The translations under genes and the position numbers were made by a program. Shown in pieces: positions 1 to 6,255 of a stretch of 6,463 nucleotides of DNA (its first letter is position 1; each line of letters begins with the position of its first letter). A model generated the notes under the pieces. The model ran no database searches. It had not been told where the DNA came from and was given only the letters and a program-made list of their open reading frames with translations. This DNA comes from Opitutaceae bacterium UBA6669 (lineage in GTDB: Bacteria > Verrucomicrobiota > Verrucomicrobiia > Opitutales > Opitutaceae): the NCBI GenBank assembly GCA_002455175.1, contig DKKJ01000274.1:1-6463 (forward strand). Reading direction: 5' to 3'.

Positions 1-886
1 CACCCGCCTTTCCGACCTTCTCTAGAATGTAGTCGTTGGTGTGGATGAAGTGGGCGTAGGTGAAGCCGGGGCCGACGTAGCCCGCCTTTTCGATCGCCTC
101 GAACTGGGATTGATTGGTTTCTCGCGAACTCGGTGGTTCGAGAAAATGCATCTGCATCTCCAGACCGTATTTTTTAATCATCGCGCTCTGCATGGCGATG
201 AACTCAGGCGCTGCGGTGGCGGGGCCTGCGCCGGCGGCGATGTTAATTTTCAGAAGAAGCGGATTCGTTTTTTGCGCGGTAGCCTTGGTGGCCATGAAGG
301 TTTCAAACCGGCGTTGAGATTCTTCAATGGAAGGGAGCGGGGAGAGCGCGGCGTAGCCGAAGATGAAGCGCGCACCCGCATCGAGCTCGGCTTGGAATTG
401 CTCTTCATAGAGCTCCTGGTTAGGACCACTTACGCTCTGGGAGTAGTTGTAGGTCGTGGTGACGCCGTGACGAAGGTAGTCGAGGGCGCCGTGAAGCGTG
501 AATGCGTACGGATCTCCTTTGACGAAATGCGGACCGTAGGTGCGATGGATACGTTGAACCCAGGCGGTCACCCACTGATCAGCCGCGATGCCCCGGAAGG
601 CACTTTGCCAAAGGTGGCTGTGTCCCGAGATAAACCCAGGCATGACGATCTTGCCCGTTGCCTCGTACGTTGTCTGCGCACGGACCGAGCTCGGTGGTGC
701 TCCCGGGGAAATGCTGGCGATCCTTCCGTCCTCACCGATTAGCAGCCAACCCGTAAAGGAGGCCGGCTGATCTTCAGCGAGTGTTACAATCGTGGCGTTG
801 GTGATCAGTAATTTGGAGGCCGAACTAAGAGAGACGAAGTGGTGAAGCAGAAGAAGGCCGAAGAGAAGCGTACGGAGGAGTCGCAT
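1..886 (-). CDS. Exported amidohydrolase B, deaminase/chlorohydrolase-like (C-terminus beyond window)
   Basis: The reading frame is open from the ATG at 886 down to base 2 (295 codons) and runs off the window edge, so the C-terminal third or so is missing. It starts with a Sec signal peptide: Arg at 2 and 5, a Leu-rich core, and probable cleavage after SSA (residue 23). A small beta-sandwich strand region follows (KLLITNATIVT), then the metal-site motif GHSH (H89, H91) inside PGFISGHSHLWQ, then HFLE (H247 and E250, the HxxE that binds metal and activates water), then YAHF (H279, the catalytic His position). By comparison with S-adenosylhomocysteine and guanine deaminases this is a mononuclear-metal hydrolase; the final metal-binding Asp would lie outside the window. 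It is closely related to the gene upstream (974-2404), sharing an identical 19-residue block around the HxH motif, so it is a tandem duplicate. The leader before 886 is CTCCTCAATC, with no Shine-Dalgarno. The substrate is unknown; the family assignment is firm. Confidence 0.9.
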   Translation of the reverse strand, partial: MRLLRTLLFGLLLLHHFVSLSSASKLLITNATIVTLAEDQPASFTGWLLIGEDGRIASISPGAPPSSVRAQTTYEATGKIVMPGFISGHSHLWQSAFRGIAADQWVTAWVQRIHRTYGPHFVKGDPYAFTLHGALDYLRHGVTTTYNYSQSVSGPNQELYEEQFQAELDAGARFIFGYAALSPLPSIEESQRRFETFMATKATAQKTNPLLLKINIAAGAGPATAAPEFIAMQSAMIKKYGLEMQMHFLEPPSSRETNQSQFEAIEKAGYVGPGFTYAHFIHTNDYILEKVGKAG

Positions 887-973
887 GATTGAGGAGACGG
901 GACGTATCGAAGGGAGTGGGTGAGACTGTTTGGCTCGTTGCGCTGAGGCGTTCACGTGTCGTGCGAAAAGCAT

Positions 974-2404
974 TCAGGGCTTGGGTACGGCGACCAGAGC
1001 GGTCCGTTCACGAACGGCGTCGACGCGCTGACGCACGTCGCGAGTGATCGACGCGAAGTCGTGGCGTAGGGTTTTTCCACGGTTTACCACTTCTTCGCCA
1101 CCAACGTAAACCGACTCCAGATTGGCCACACTGCAGGCGAACACCAACGTGGCGTAGAGATCGAAGACTGGCCCCGTATCCATTTCGCTGGGGGAAACGA
1201 GGAGAAAGTCGGCAAATTTGCCACGCTCGAGCGAGCCGACCTGGTCCGCCACCCCGAGGACTTCAGCGGTGCCCAACGTGTGCATCCGGAGCACATCGTA
1301 GGGTTGCATGATACTGGGCGACGCGTACTTCATGCGAATTTGATAAAGCCCCATGCGCATGTTTTCGAATGGGTCGGAGACGTCTGCGCTCGCCTGACCG
1401 TCGATGCCCATACCCACTTTGATTCCTGCCTTGAGGTACTCGGGTATGTCCGCGAGCCCCGAGGCGAGGCGGCCGTTCGAGAGCGGATTCCAGATCATGC
1501 CCACAGCGGCGGCGCCGGACTCTGCAACAATGGTAGCGTCGGTTTGAATGAAGTGGGCAAATACCAGTTTGGGGCTGAGTCCTGCCGCTGACTTGATGGC
1601 AGAGAAGCTCGCACGCTGCCGTTGCTGAACGTTGGGCGCCTCGAGGTAGTGCATTTGCAAGTCGAGGTTATACTCGCGCATGAGCTCGAATTCGTAGCGC
1701 GTATACTCCGGACCAAAATCGACGCCAGAACTGGAGAGACTGAGTTTAAGGAAGTGTGGGGCGGCAGGCTTCGTCTGCAGGTAGCGATGGAACGCTTCGA
1801 AGTTCTTTCTTGAAGCAGGAAGCGTGGGGCGAGGCGTTACGATGTAGCCAAAGATGAAACGAGCACCGGCAGCGACCTCCGCCTCAAACTGGCTGATGAG
1901 CGCTTCGTGTCCGTTCGTTGGATTCCACGTGTAGTTGTACTGGGTGGTGATCCCGTGACGGAGGTAGTCGAGGGCTCCGTGGAGGGTGAACGCACGAGCA
2001 TCATCGAGGGACACTTGAGGGCCATAGAGACGGTGCAGCCGCGAGATCCATCCGAGAACCCATTGATCGGCTGCGATTCCGCGAAAAGCACTTTGCCAGA
2101 GATGGCTGTGACCGGAAAGGAATCCGGGAAGCAGCACCTTGCCTTTTGCGTCCAGCGTGGCGGTGGCCTTGGTATCCGCCGGTGGCTCACCGGAGGAAAG
2201 CGTGGCGATTCGTCCCTCGTCATCGACCAGGAACCAACCCCGGAAAGGCTCCTTGGATCCTCCGTCCATAGTGACGAGGAGCGCGTTGTGGACCAGCAGG
2301 CGTGCGGCGGAGGCTTGCGTCGTTGCAAATGTCCCAGTGCAGAGAAGCGCAAGGAAGAGGAGTAACCTCCGCGGCAAAAATGTGATTAGGGATAACAAGC
2401 CCAT
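974..2404 (-). CDS. Exported amidohydrolase A, deaminase/chlorohydrolase-like (COG0402 type)
   Basis: A complete 476-residue protein, normal length for a deaminase/chlorohydrolase amidohydrolase plus a signal peptide. I chose the ATG at 2404 because it is followed directly by a signal peptide (two Arg at about 12-13, a Leu-rich core, cleavage near QASA, residue 33). The frame also opens at a GTG at 2497, but that would put 31 non-conserved residues before the signal. All mononuclear site residues are visible: H99 and H101 (GHSH), H252 and E255 (HYLE), H284 (AHF) and D335 (GMGIDG). NPLSNGRLASG (306-316) is the usual substrate-loop motif, and GSLERGKFADFLLV (390-403) is the typical C-terminal return to the beta-sandwich domain. 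The usual His before NP in this family is Trp here. It lies 105 bp after the receptor gene and 87 bp before its paralogue on the same strand. Predicted role: periplasmic hydrolytic deamination or dehalogenation of a ligand delivered by the receptor. The reaction class is inferred; the substrate is unknown. Confidence 0.92.
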   Translation of the reverse strand: MGLLSLITFLPRRLLLFLALLCTGTFATTQASAARLLVHNALLVTMDGGSKEPFRGWFLVDDEGRIATLSSGEPPADTKATATLDAKGKVLLPGFLSGHSHLWQSAFRGIAADQWVLGWISRLHRLYGPQVSLDDARAFTLHGALDYLRHGITTQYNYTWNPTNGHEALISQFEAEVAAGARFIFGYIVTPRPTLPASRKNFEAFHRYLQTKPAAPHFLKLSLSSSGVDFGPEYTRYEFELMREYNLDLQMHYLEAPNVQQRQRASFSAIKSAAGLSPKLVFAHFIQTDATIVAESGAAAVGMIWNPLSNGRLASGLADIPEYLKAGIKVGMGIDGQASADVSDPFENMRMGLYQIRMKYASPSIMQPYDVLRMHTLGTAEVLGVADQVGSLERGKFADFLLVSPSEMDTGPVFDLYATLVFACSVANLESVYVGGEEVVNRGKTLRHDFASITRDVRQRVDAVRERTALVAVPKP

Positions 2405-2446
2405 GGAGTCTAAAGAAGCAGTGAGCGGAGATAAGCGGATAGGGAG

Positions 2447-2485
2447 CTCACGGACGGACAGGGTGGCAGTATGTCCGCCCGTGAG
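2447..2485 (-). other. Strong RNA hairpin between receptor and amidohydrolase A genes
   Basis: Plus-strand arms CTCACGGACGGACA (2447-2460) and TGTCCGCCCGTGAG (2472-2485) enclose an 11-nt loop. In minus-strand RNA all 14 positions pair, 13 Watson-Crick and one G-U. In plus-strand RNA the same position is an A-C mismatch, so the structure favours the direction in which the operon is read. There is no T-run after it on either strand, so it is not a standard intrinsic terminator. It begins 25 nt past the receptor stop codon and ends 42 nt before the next ATG. It could protect the receptor mRNA 3' end, be a processing site, or attenuate expression of the enzymes. The structure is seen directly; the function is inferred. 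Confidence 0.65.
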
Positions 2486-2509
2486 AAAATGACCCACCGC
2501 GGGCCAAAA

Positions 2510-4933
2510 TCAGAACTTGAACGACGCGACGACTTCCGTCGTCCGGGGAAGCTTCGGAAGCGCGACCGTGTTACCGATGTTGTCCGGGCTGTTTGCCTGG
2601 AAGTAGCGTTCATCGGTGATGTTGTTCATGCGCACCCGTACGTCCCACTTGCCGAACGCGTAGGAAATTGAGCCATCAAACTTCAGGACATCAGGAAGGA
2701 TGAAGGTCTTGGCCGAACCAGACGACATCTCCGCCTGGTAGAGAGCCCCCAGAGACACGCTCAGGTTCTTGGTGAAGCTGTAGGTGCTGTAGAGACTGAA
2801 GACTTTGTCCGGATATCCACCACGCTCTTGATAACCCGCGCTCGAGGGGATGTTGGTCACCGTAAGAGAGCCACCGTAGGCGAGGGTGGGATCGACACCA
2901 AAAAATTCTGCAGGGACACCGAAAGACGTGGGTGCACGCAGATAGATTGTCTTTTGCCAGCTGGCCGCGCCCGAGATGCTCCACTTCCTGTTCGGAACGT
3001 AACGAAACTCAAACTCGATACCCTGAGCGCGGGTGCTGAAGGATTCGAAGTTCAGAGGATCGATCGATTCACGCTCCTGGCGATACGCGGCTACTCCGCT
3101 GAACAGTTTGCCCTGAAGAAGCGAGCTCTTGATCCCGACTTCATCCAGCGTGGACGGCGTGATCGGCGTTGGAACATTCCCTGGAATGACGTCCCCGATG
3201 TTGCCGATCTGAAGCGATTGTTGCTTCGAGTGAGTGAAGTAGGGGATGACCGAGGGAGTGATCGTGTAGGAAACACTTGCGGAGTAGGAGAAGGCATCGA
3301 CCGAGTTAGTGACACCGGTGGTTTTCGCTGCGCTCGTCGCGGCTCCATCAGAGGTGGAGTTGGGATCTGCAGACGATTCCAGATCCATCCAATCATTACG
3401 TGCGCCGAGAATGACGTTCAGCTTCTCGAAGATCGTGGTGTCGGTGAGAACTCCGACGCCGAAGGTGGTGTGCTCACTCTGCCGGTTGGCGGTCCAAGGG
3501 GCGACGCCTGGGTAGTCGTTGGCGCTGACGATCCGAGTATTCGGTGTCGCTCCGACATAGAGATCGCGACGGTTGAAGGGCTGAAAAGCAGTGTAAGAGC
3601 GATTTTCTCCGTCGAAGTATTTATAGGAAAGCGCACCGGAGTTGTTCATTTTTATCCACTCCGCTGGCGTGAAAGCGTGCTCCACCGTGAACTTGTTTTC
3701 CAACTGAAAGCCATCGGCTTTGGTCGCAAAGCCCTGACTCGTATCCTTGGTCCGTCGCAGGGTGTCGACGAGGACCTGATTTTTGTACTTCAGCGTGGAG
3801 TTCGAGTCGTTGATCAGGTCAAAAAAGACGAGCGAGGAGATGGCGTTCGCGTAGTCACCCAAATCGGAAAGGATGGCGCTGCCCGGCAGGTTTACCGTCT
3901 GGATGGTGGAAGGATTCAGCGCCCAGCTTGCGGGAAGCGCGGCGGTGACGGCTGCTGCTGACGTCCCCCAGGGGAAGCTTCGGGAGACTCCGCCACCCGC
4001 AGTGAATTCCGCAGGGGAGATCATCCCGTCACCATTGGTATCCAGATTGACGGTATAAGCTCCTGAGGTGTAGGTCCCGTTATTGATGTAATTTTGAGTG
4101 AGCCGATTGATGCCGGAGAGTTCGATCGACGACCACTTATGATACTGCTGGCCGAATTCCGTGCGCCACGTGTTGTTGATTTGAATGTCGAAAGAACTTT
4201 GGACGAGAAACTGTTCCTGACCGGCGTTGCGGTAGTAACTGTTCGAATCCTCCATCAACACGTACACATAATATCCGGCGTTGCGGTCAGTGAAGGTGAT
4301 GGGGCCGCCCTGTTCGATGGTGGCGAGCTTCTTTGAGTGAGAGCCGTAGGTGACTGAGGTTTTACCGGTGGAGCCTTCGAGGTACTTGCCTGTGCTGGCG
4401 CGGGAAGACTTGGGAATGAAGTTGAGGTAACCGCCGATCTTGCCCGGACCGAAGACGGCTGAGGGTGGGCCTCTCACGATGTCCACCCGGTCGGTGGCTC
4501 CAATCGGCGTGGGATAGACCCCGCCGTTTTCAATCCGCTTCATTCCGCGAAAATAGTTTTCGCCGCTGGTGCCGCGGATATCCAGAGAGCCGGCAATGCC
4601 GAACGAGGAAGCCGTGTAGGAGTTGGGCACGAGCGCCGCGAGTCCCTCGACGTTGTCGATCCCGAACTGCTCAAGCATTTCGGTGCTTACAGTGGATACG
4701 GAACGTGGAGTCTCTAATATCGTGCGACTACCACCAAACACGGAAGAAATGGGCGAGGTCGGCAGAACGCCTGCGGGATCCTCTACGGTTTCTTCGGCGA
4801 TAAAGCGCTCCAGTTCAACGACGGGTTCAGTCGTGGTGGCGCTTGGTCGCGTTTGGGCGGAAGCGTGGGATCCGAGTAACAAAACGCCCGGGAATATGAT
4901 TGCAAACGCAACCACATGGTTATGCTTTTTCAT
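2510..4933 (-). CDS. TonB-dependent outer-membrane receptor with an EF-hand loop
   Basis: An outer-membrane gated transporter that takes up a ligand using energy from TonB-ExbB-ExbD. It has 807 residues from the ATG at 4933, normal for the family. That start is chosen because MKKHNH opens a clear signal peptide cleaved after ASA (residue 26); an in-frame ATG at 5008 would add 25 residues before it. A possible TonB-box region (VVELERF) lies at 38-44. The plug spans about 72-176, with ETPRSVSTVS, then DIRGTSGENYFRG (118-130), and VDIVRGPPSAVFGPGKIGG (150-168), all classic plug motifs of siderophore-type receptors. The beta-barrel follows, with NNITDERYF (770-778) near the end and a C-terminal Phe (SFKF), the usual outer-membrane assembly signal. 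Residues 298-309 form a consensus EF-hand loop. A palindromic operator candidate lies 121-140 bp upstream, and two exported amidohydrolases follow. The plug resembles iron-siderophore receptors, but the neighbours suggest an organic ligand; I see no Fur-like box. No Shine-Dalgarno precedes the start. Confidence 0.93.
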   Translation of the reverse strand: MKKHNHVVAFAIIFPGVLLLGSHASAQTRPSATTTEPVVELERFIAEETVEDPAGVLPTSPISSVFGGSRTILETPRSVSTVSTEMLEQFGIDNVEGLAALVPNSYTASSFGIAGSLDIRGTSGENYFRGMKRIENGGVYPTPIGATDRVDIVRGPPSAVFGPGKIGGYLNFIPKSSRASTGKYLEGSTGKTSVTYGSHSKKLATIEQGGPITFTDRNAGYYVYVLMEDSNSYYRNAGQEQFLVQSSFDIQINNTWRTEFGQQYHKWSSIELSGINRLTQNYINNGTYTSGAYTVNLDTNGDGMISPAEFTAGGGVSRSFPWGTSAAAVTAALPASWALNPSTIQTVNLPGSAILSDLGDYANAISSLVFFDLINDSNSTLKYKNQVLVDTLRRTKDTSQGFATKADGFQLENKFTVEHAFTPAEWIKMNNSGALSYKYFDGENRSYTAFQPFNRRDLYVGATPNTRIVSANDYPGVAPWTANRQSEHTTFGVGVLTDTTIFEKLNVILGARNDWMDLESSADPNSTSDGAATSAAKTTGVTNSVDAFSYSASVSYTITPSVIPYFTHSKQQSLQIGNIGDVIPGNVPTPITPSTLDEVGIKSSLLQGKLFSGVAAYRQERESIDPLNFESFSTRAQGIEFEFRYVPNRKWSISGAASWQKTIYLRAPTSFGVPAEFFGVDPTLAYGGSLTVTNIPSSAGYQERGGYPDKVFSLYSTYSFTKNLSVSLGALYQAEMSSGSAKTFILPDVLKFDGSISYAFGKWDVRVRMNNITDERYFQANSPDNIGNTVALPKLPRTTEVVASFKF
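4007..4042 (-). other. EF-hand-type calcium-binding loop encoded within the receptor
   Basis: The receptor residues 298-309 read DTNGDGMISPAE, matching the 12-residue EF-hand loop: Asp at 1, Asn at 3, Asp at 5, Gly at 6, Ile at 8, Glu at 12. It sits in a low-complexity, Gly/Thr/Asn-rich stretch following an early barrel strand, so it is probably part of a long extracellular loop. Only one loop is seen, with no paired EF-hand. Calcium binding is inferred from the motif; a loop-stabilising or ligand-binding role is possible. Confidence 0.7.
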
Positions 4934-5008
4934 TGGCTTGGCGGTGATCTTGGTTGGCTGGCTGAACGGACTGAACGATTGGTCTCTTTCAATCCGTGCA
5001 GCATCCAT

Positions 5009-5090
5009 GCCATAGGTCGCCCCAGGCCATTTTGATGAAAACTATTCCTCTTGGTGAGTGATTACTCACTCACGAGGGGTTGGCTCCTTT
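5009..5090. promoter_or_regulatory. Gap between tetR-type gene and receptor; probable operon promoter region
   Basis: This short stretch separates the stop codon of the TetR-type gene from the in-frame upstream ATG of the receptor frame; the actual leader probably continues to 4934. It contains a perfect palindrome (5054-5073) and, on the minus strand downstream of it, an AT-rich segment (AATAGTTTTCATCAAAAT) that could hold the -10 region. I could not identify a convincing -35/-10 pair. No terminator hairpin with a T-run follows the regulator gene, so some read-through from it is possible. Confidence 0.45.
5054..5073. promoter_or_regulatory. Palindromic operator candidate for the adjacent TetR-type regulator
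   Basis: GTGAGTGA (5054-5061) and TCACTCAC (5066-5073) are perfect inverted repeats around a TTAC spacer, giving a 20-bp site. Its length and symmetry fit TetR-family operators, which bind as dimers. It lies just past the regulator gene and 121-140 bp before the chosen receptor start, in the only gap where the receptor promoter can sit. The palindrome is seen directly; that the neighbouring regulator binds it is inferred. Confidence 0.7.
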
Positions 5091-5870
5091 TCAGGAGGAG
5101 CGAAGGTGCGGTAGAAGCAGGGTCTCGCTCTCGTTCTGTTCGATTTCGGCCAGTCTTTTGGCAGAGGCATACCGCGAAAGCGCTGCGTCGGATAATCCCA
5201 TTCCTCGGAGAGCAAAACACGTAAGCGAAACGACCACTTCCCTGGGCGTACCCGTGTAACGCCTGATTGGTTTTTCCGGCATGTGATGCATGGCGGTCAT
5301 ATGAACGGCATTTCTTGCGAACCAAAATCGATCAGCCAGAGCGGGTCCCGCCTTTTCGATTTCCCCGCAAGCGATGCCCGCTTTCAGACACGCGACGGCT
5401 TTGGCTTCCATGTTGATCAAGGACTGCCCTTGGAGAATGAGTTGAGCAAAAACGCCGTCGCCGAGGAGGCTTTGGTTGATCAAACGTGACATCGTACTTT
5501 GCCGGGCGATGGCGTGAAGCACTGGCACGCGAGTACAAAAGTAAATCAGTCGGACCAGGCTGGTCGTGCTGGGCTCGAGCTGGGAGATCTTTTCGTCATC
5601 GAGCGTAAAGTTGCGCATGCAGTGGCGATAGAGCCTGTCGCGCAGAGCTTGTTTGGTTGGGAAATACTTGAAGAGCAGAGCTTCGGAGACGCCGGCGGCT
5701 TTGGCGAGTTGTCGCGTGGTCACTCCGTGGTAACCGTCCCGAGCGAACAGCGTGAGCGCTTGCTTAAGGATCGCGTCCTTCCGGTCTTCAGCGCTCATCT
5801 TGATCTTTTTCGAACTGCTCTTGGACGGTTTGGAGGCTTTGGCGACTGGTTGAGAGCGTTTCGGCGACAT
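5091..5870 (-). CDS. TetR/AcrR-family transcriptional regulator
   Basis: A DNA-binding regulator of 259 residues from the ATG at 5870. Residues about 29-76 form the TetR helix-turn-helix domain: DAILKQALTLFARDGYHGVT, then TRQLAKAAGVSEALLFKYF and PTKQALRDRLY, close to the family consensus. The rest is an alpha-helical ligand-binding and dimerisation domain that I cannot assign to a subfamily; it contains a His/Met-rich patch (HMTAMHHMPEK). The start is uncertain. The first 24 residues after 5870 are a Lys/Ser/Pro-rich tail with eight basic residues, and an ATG at 5798 would give a 235-residue protein beginning just before helix 1. The frame stays open upstream to 6119, but that part is Arg/Glu/Pro-rich and unlike the family. 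No Shine-Dalgarno is seen before 5870 (the leader reads CCTCCTTGTTTCTCC). Its gene precedes the receptor gene on the same strand with an operator candidate between, so it probably controls the uptake operon, most likely as a ligand-released repressor. Confidence 0.92.
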   Translation of the reverse strand: MSPKRSQPVAKASKPSKSSSKKIKMSAEDRKDAILKQALTLFARDGYHGVTTRQLAKAAGVSEALLFKYFPTKQALRDRLYRHCMRNFTLDDEKISQLEPSTTSLVRLIYFCTRVPVLHAIARQSTMSRLINQSLLGDGVFAQLILQGQSLINMEAKAVACLKAGIACGEIEKAGPALADRFWFARNAVHMTAMHHMPEKPIRRYTGTPREVVVSLTCFALRGMGLSDAALSRYASAKRLAEIEQNESETLLLPHLRSS

Positions 5871-6255
5871 GGAGAAACAAGGAGGCTGGCGGCCTGGGTG
5901 AGGCGAGTAAGCGCCAGTCTGTTGGAGTTCCTCACGAGGAGGCAATTCCGATTCCCGGACATCAATGTTTGAACCCTGGTGAAAGATCTTGAACGGATGT
6001 GCTCGCTCTTGCTCGCGACCAAGACCGCGGCGTGAGTCCGTTCGTGACTCACGCTCATCGCCGTAATAGGATCGATACGTTAGTGGCACGGTTTGCGACC
6101 ATCTCAGGTGGCGCTCCACTCGGAGAGCATTTCATTCCGAGGTCAGGATCGGACACGCCCGCCTGAAAAAACGTTGGAGGAAAAGTGCTCTCGATTCCCC
6201 ACGCATGAGCTCGGCCCTGATCAACACTCTTTCCGACTCATTGAGGAGAGTGACC
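5871..6255. other. Gap without a convincing gene, upstream of the TetR-type regulator
   Basis: About 385 bp lie between the end of the partial membrane-protein gene and the chosen regulator start. The regulator frame is open back to 6119, but the encoded residues resemble no domain. Other open frames here are short and overlap the regulator. The one clear structure is the inverted repeat at 6030-6054. It presumably contains the regulator promoter, although I cannot pick out boxes. Confidence 0.5.
6030..6054. promoter_or_regulatory. Inverted repeat with the same GTGAGT half-site, possible second operator
   Basis: GCGTGAGTC (6030-6038) and GACTCACGC (6046-6054) are perfect 9-bp arms around a 7-nt spacer. 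The arms share the GTGAGT/ACTCAC core with the palindrome at 5054-5073, but the cores are 9 nt apart here and 8 nt apart there. It lies about 160-185 bp upstream of the regulator start, so autoregulation is possible. There is no T-run on either side, so a simple terminator of the upstream gene is less likely. Binding is inferred, and the spacing difference is a real weakness. Confidence 0.45.

Noticed and set aside
41..742. Plus-strand open frame of 233 codons
   Set aside because: Antisense to amidohydrolase B, whose catalytic motifs and signal peptide are clear; the plus-strand product has no recognisable features.
2447..2485. Intrinsic terminator after the receptor gene
   Set aside because: The stem is strong, but the following minus-strand bases (CTCCCTATCCGC) contain no T-run, and the next gene belongs functionally with the receptor.
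2405..2497. N-terminal extension of amidohydrolase A from a GTG at 2497
   Set aside because: It would put 31 residues before a proper signal peptide and translate through the strong hairpin at 2447-2485.
2828..3961. Long plus-strand open frame (377 codons) opposite the receptor gene
   Set aside because: It lies wholly antisense to a receptor with clear domain motifs; its translation is Arg/Gly/Val-rich and resembles no domain. High-GC antisense frames of this length are common.
4963..4979. Short direct repeat CTGAACG / CTGAACG in the receptor leader
   Set aside because: Two copies of 7-8 bases only, with no further copies nearby; not distinguishable from chance.
4934..5008. N-terminal extension of the receptor from an ATG at 5008
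   Set aside because: The added 25 residues precede a complete signal peptide beginning MKKHNH, and would interfere with a normal export signal.
5499..5972. Plus-strand open frame of 157 codons
   Set aside because: Antisense to the TetR-type regulator, which has an unmistakable helix-turn-helix; no domain is seen in the plus-strand product.
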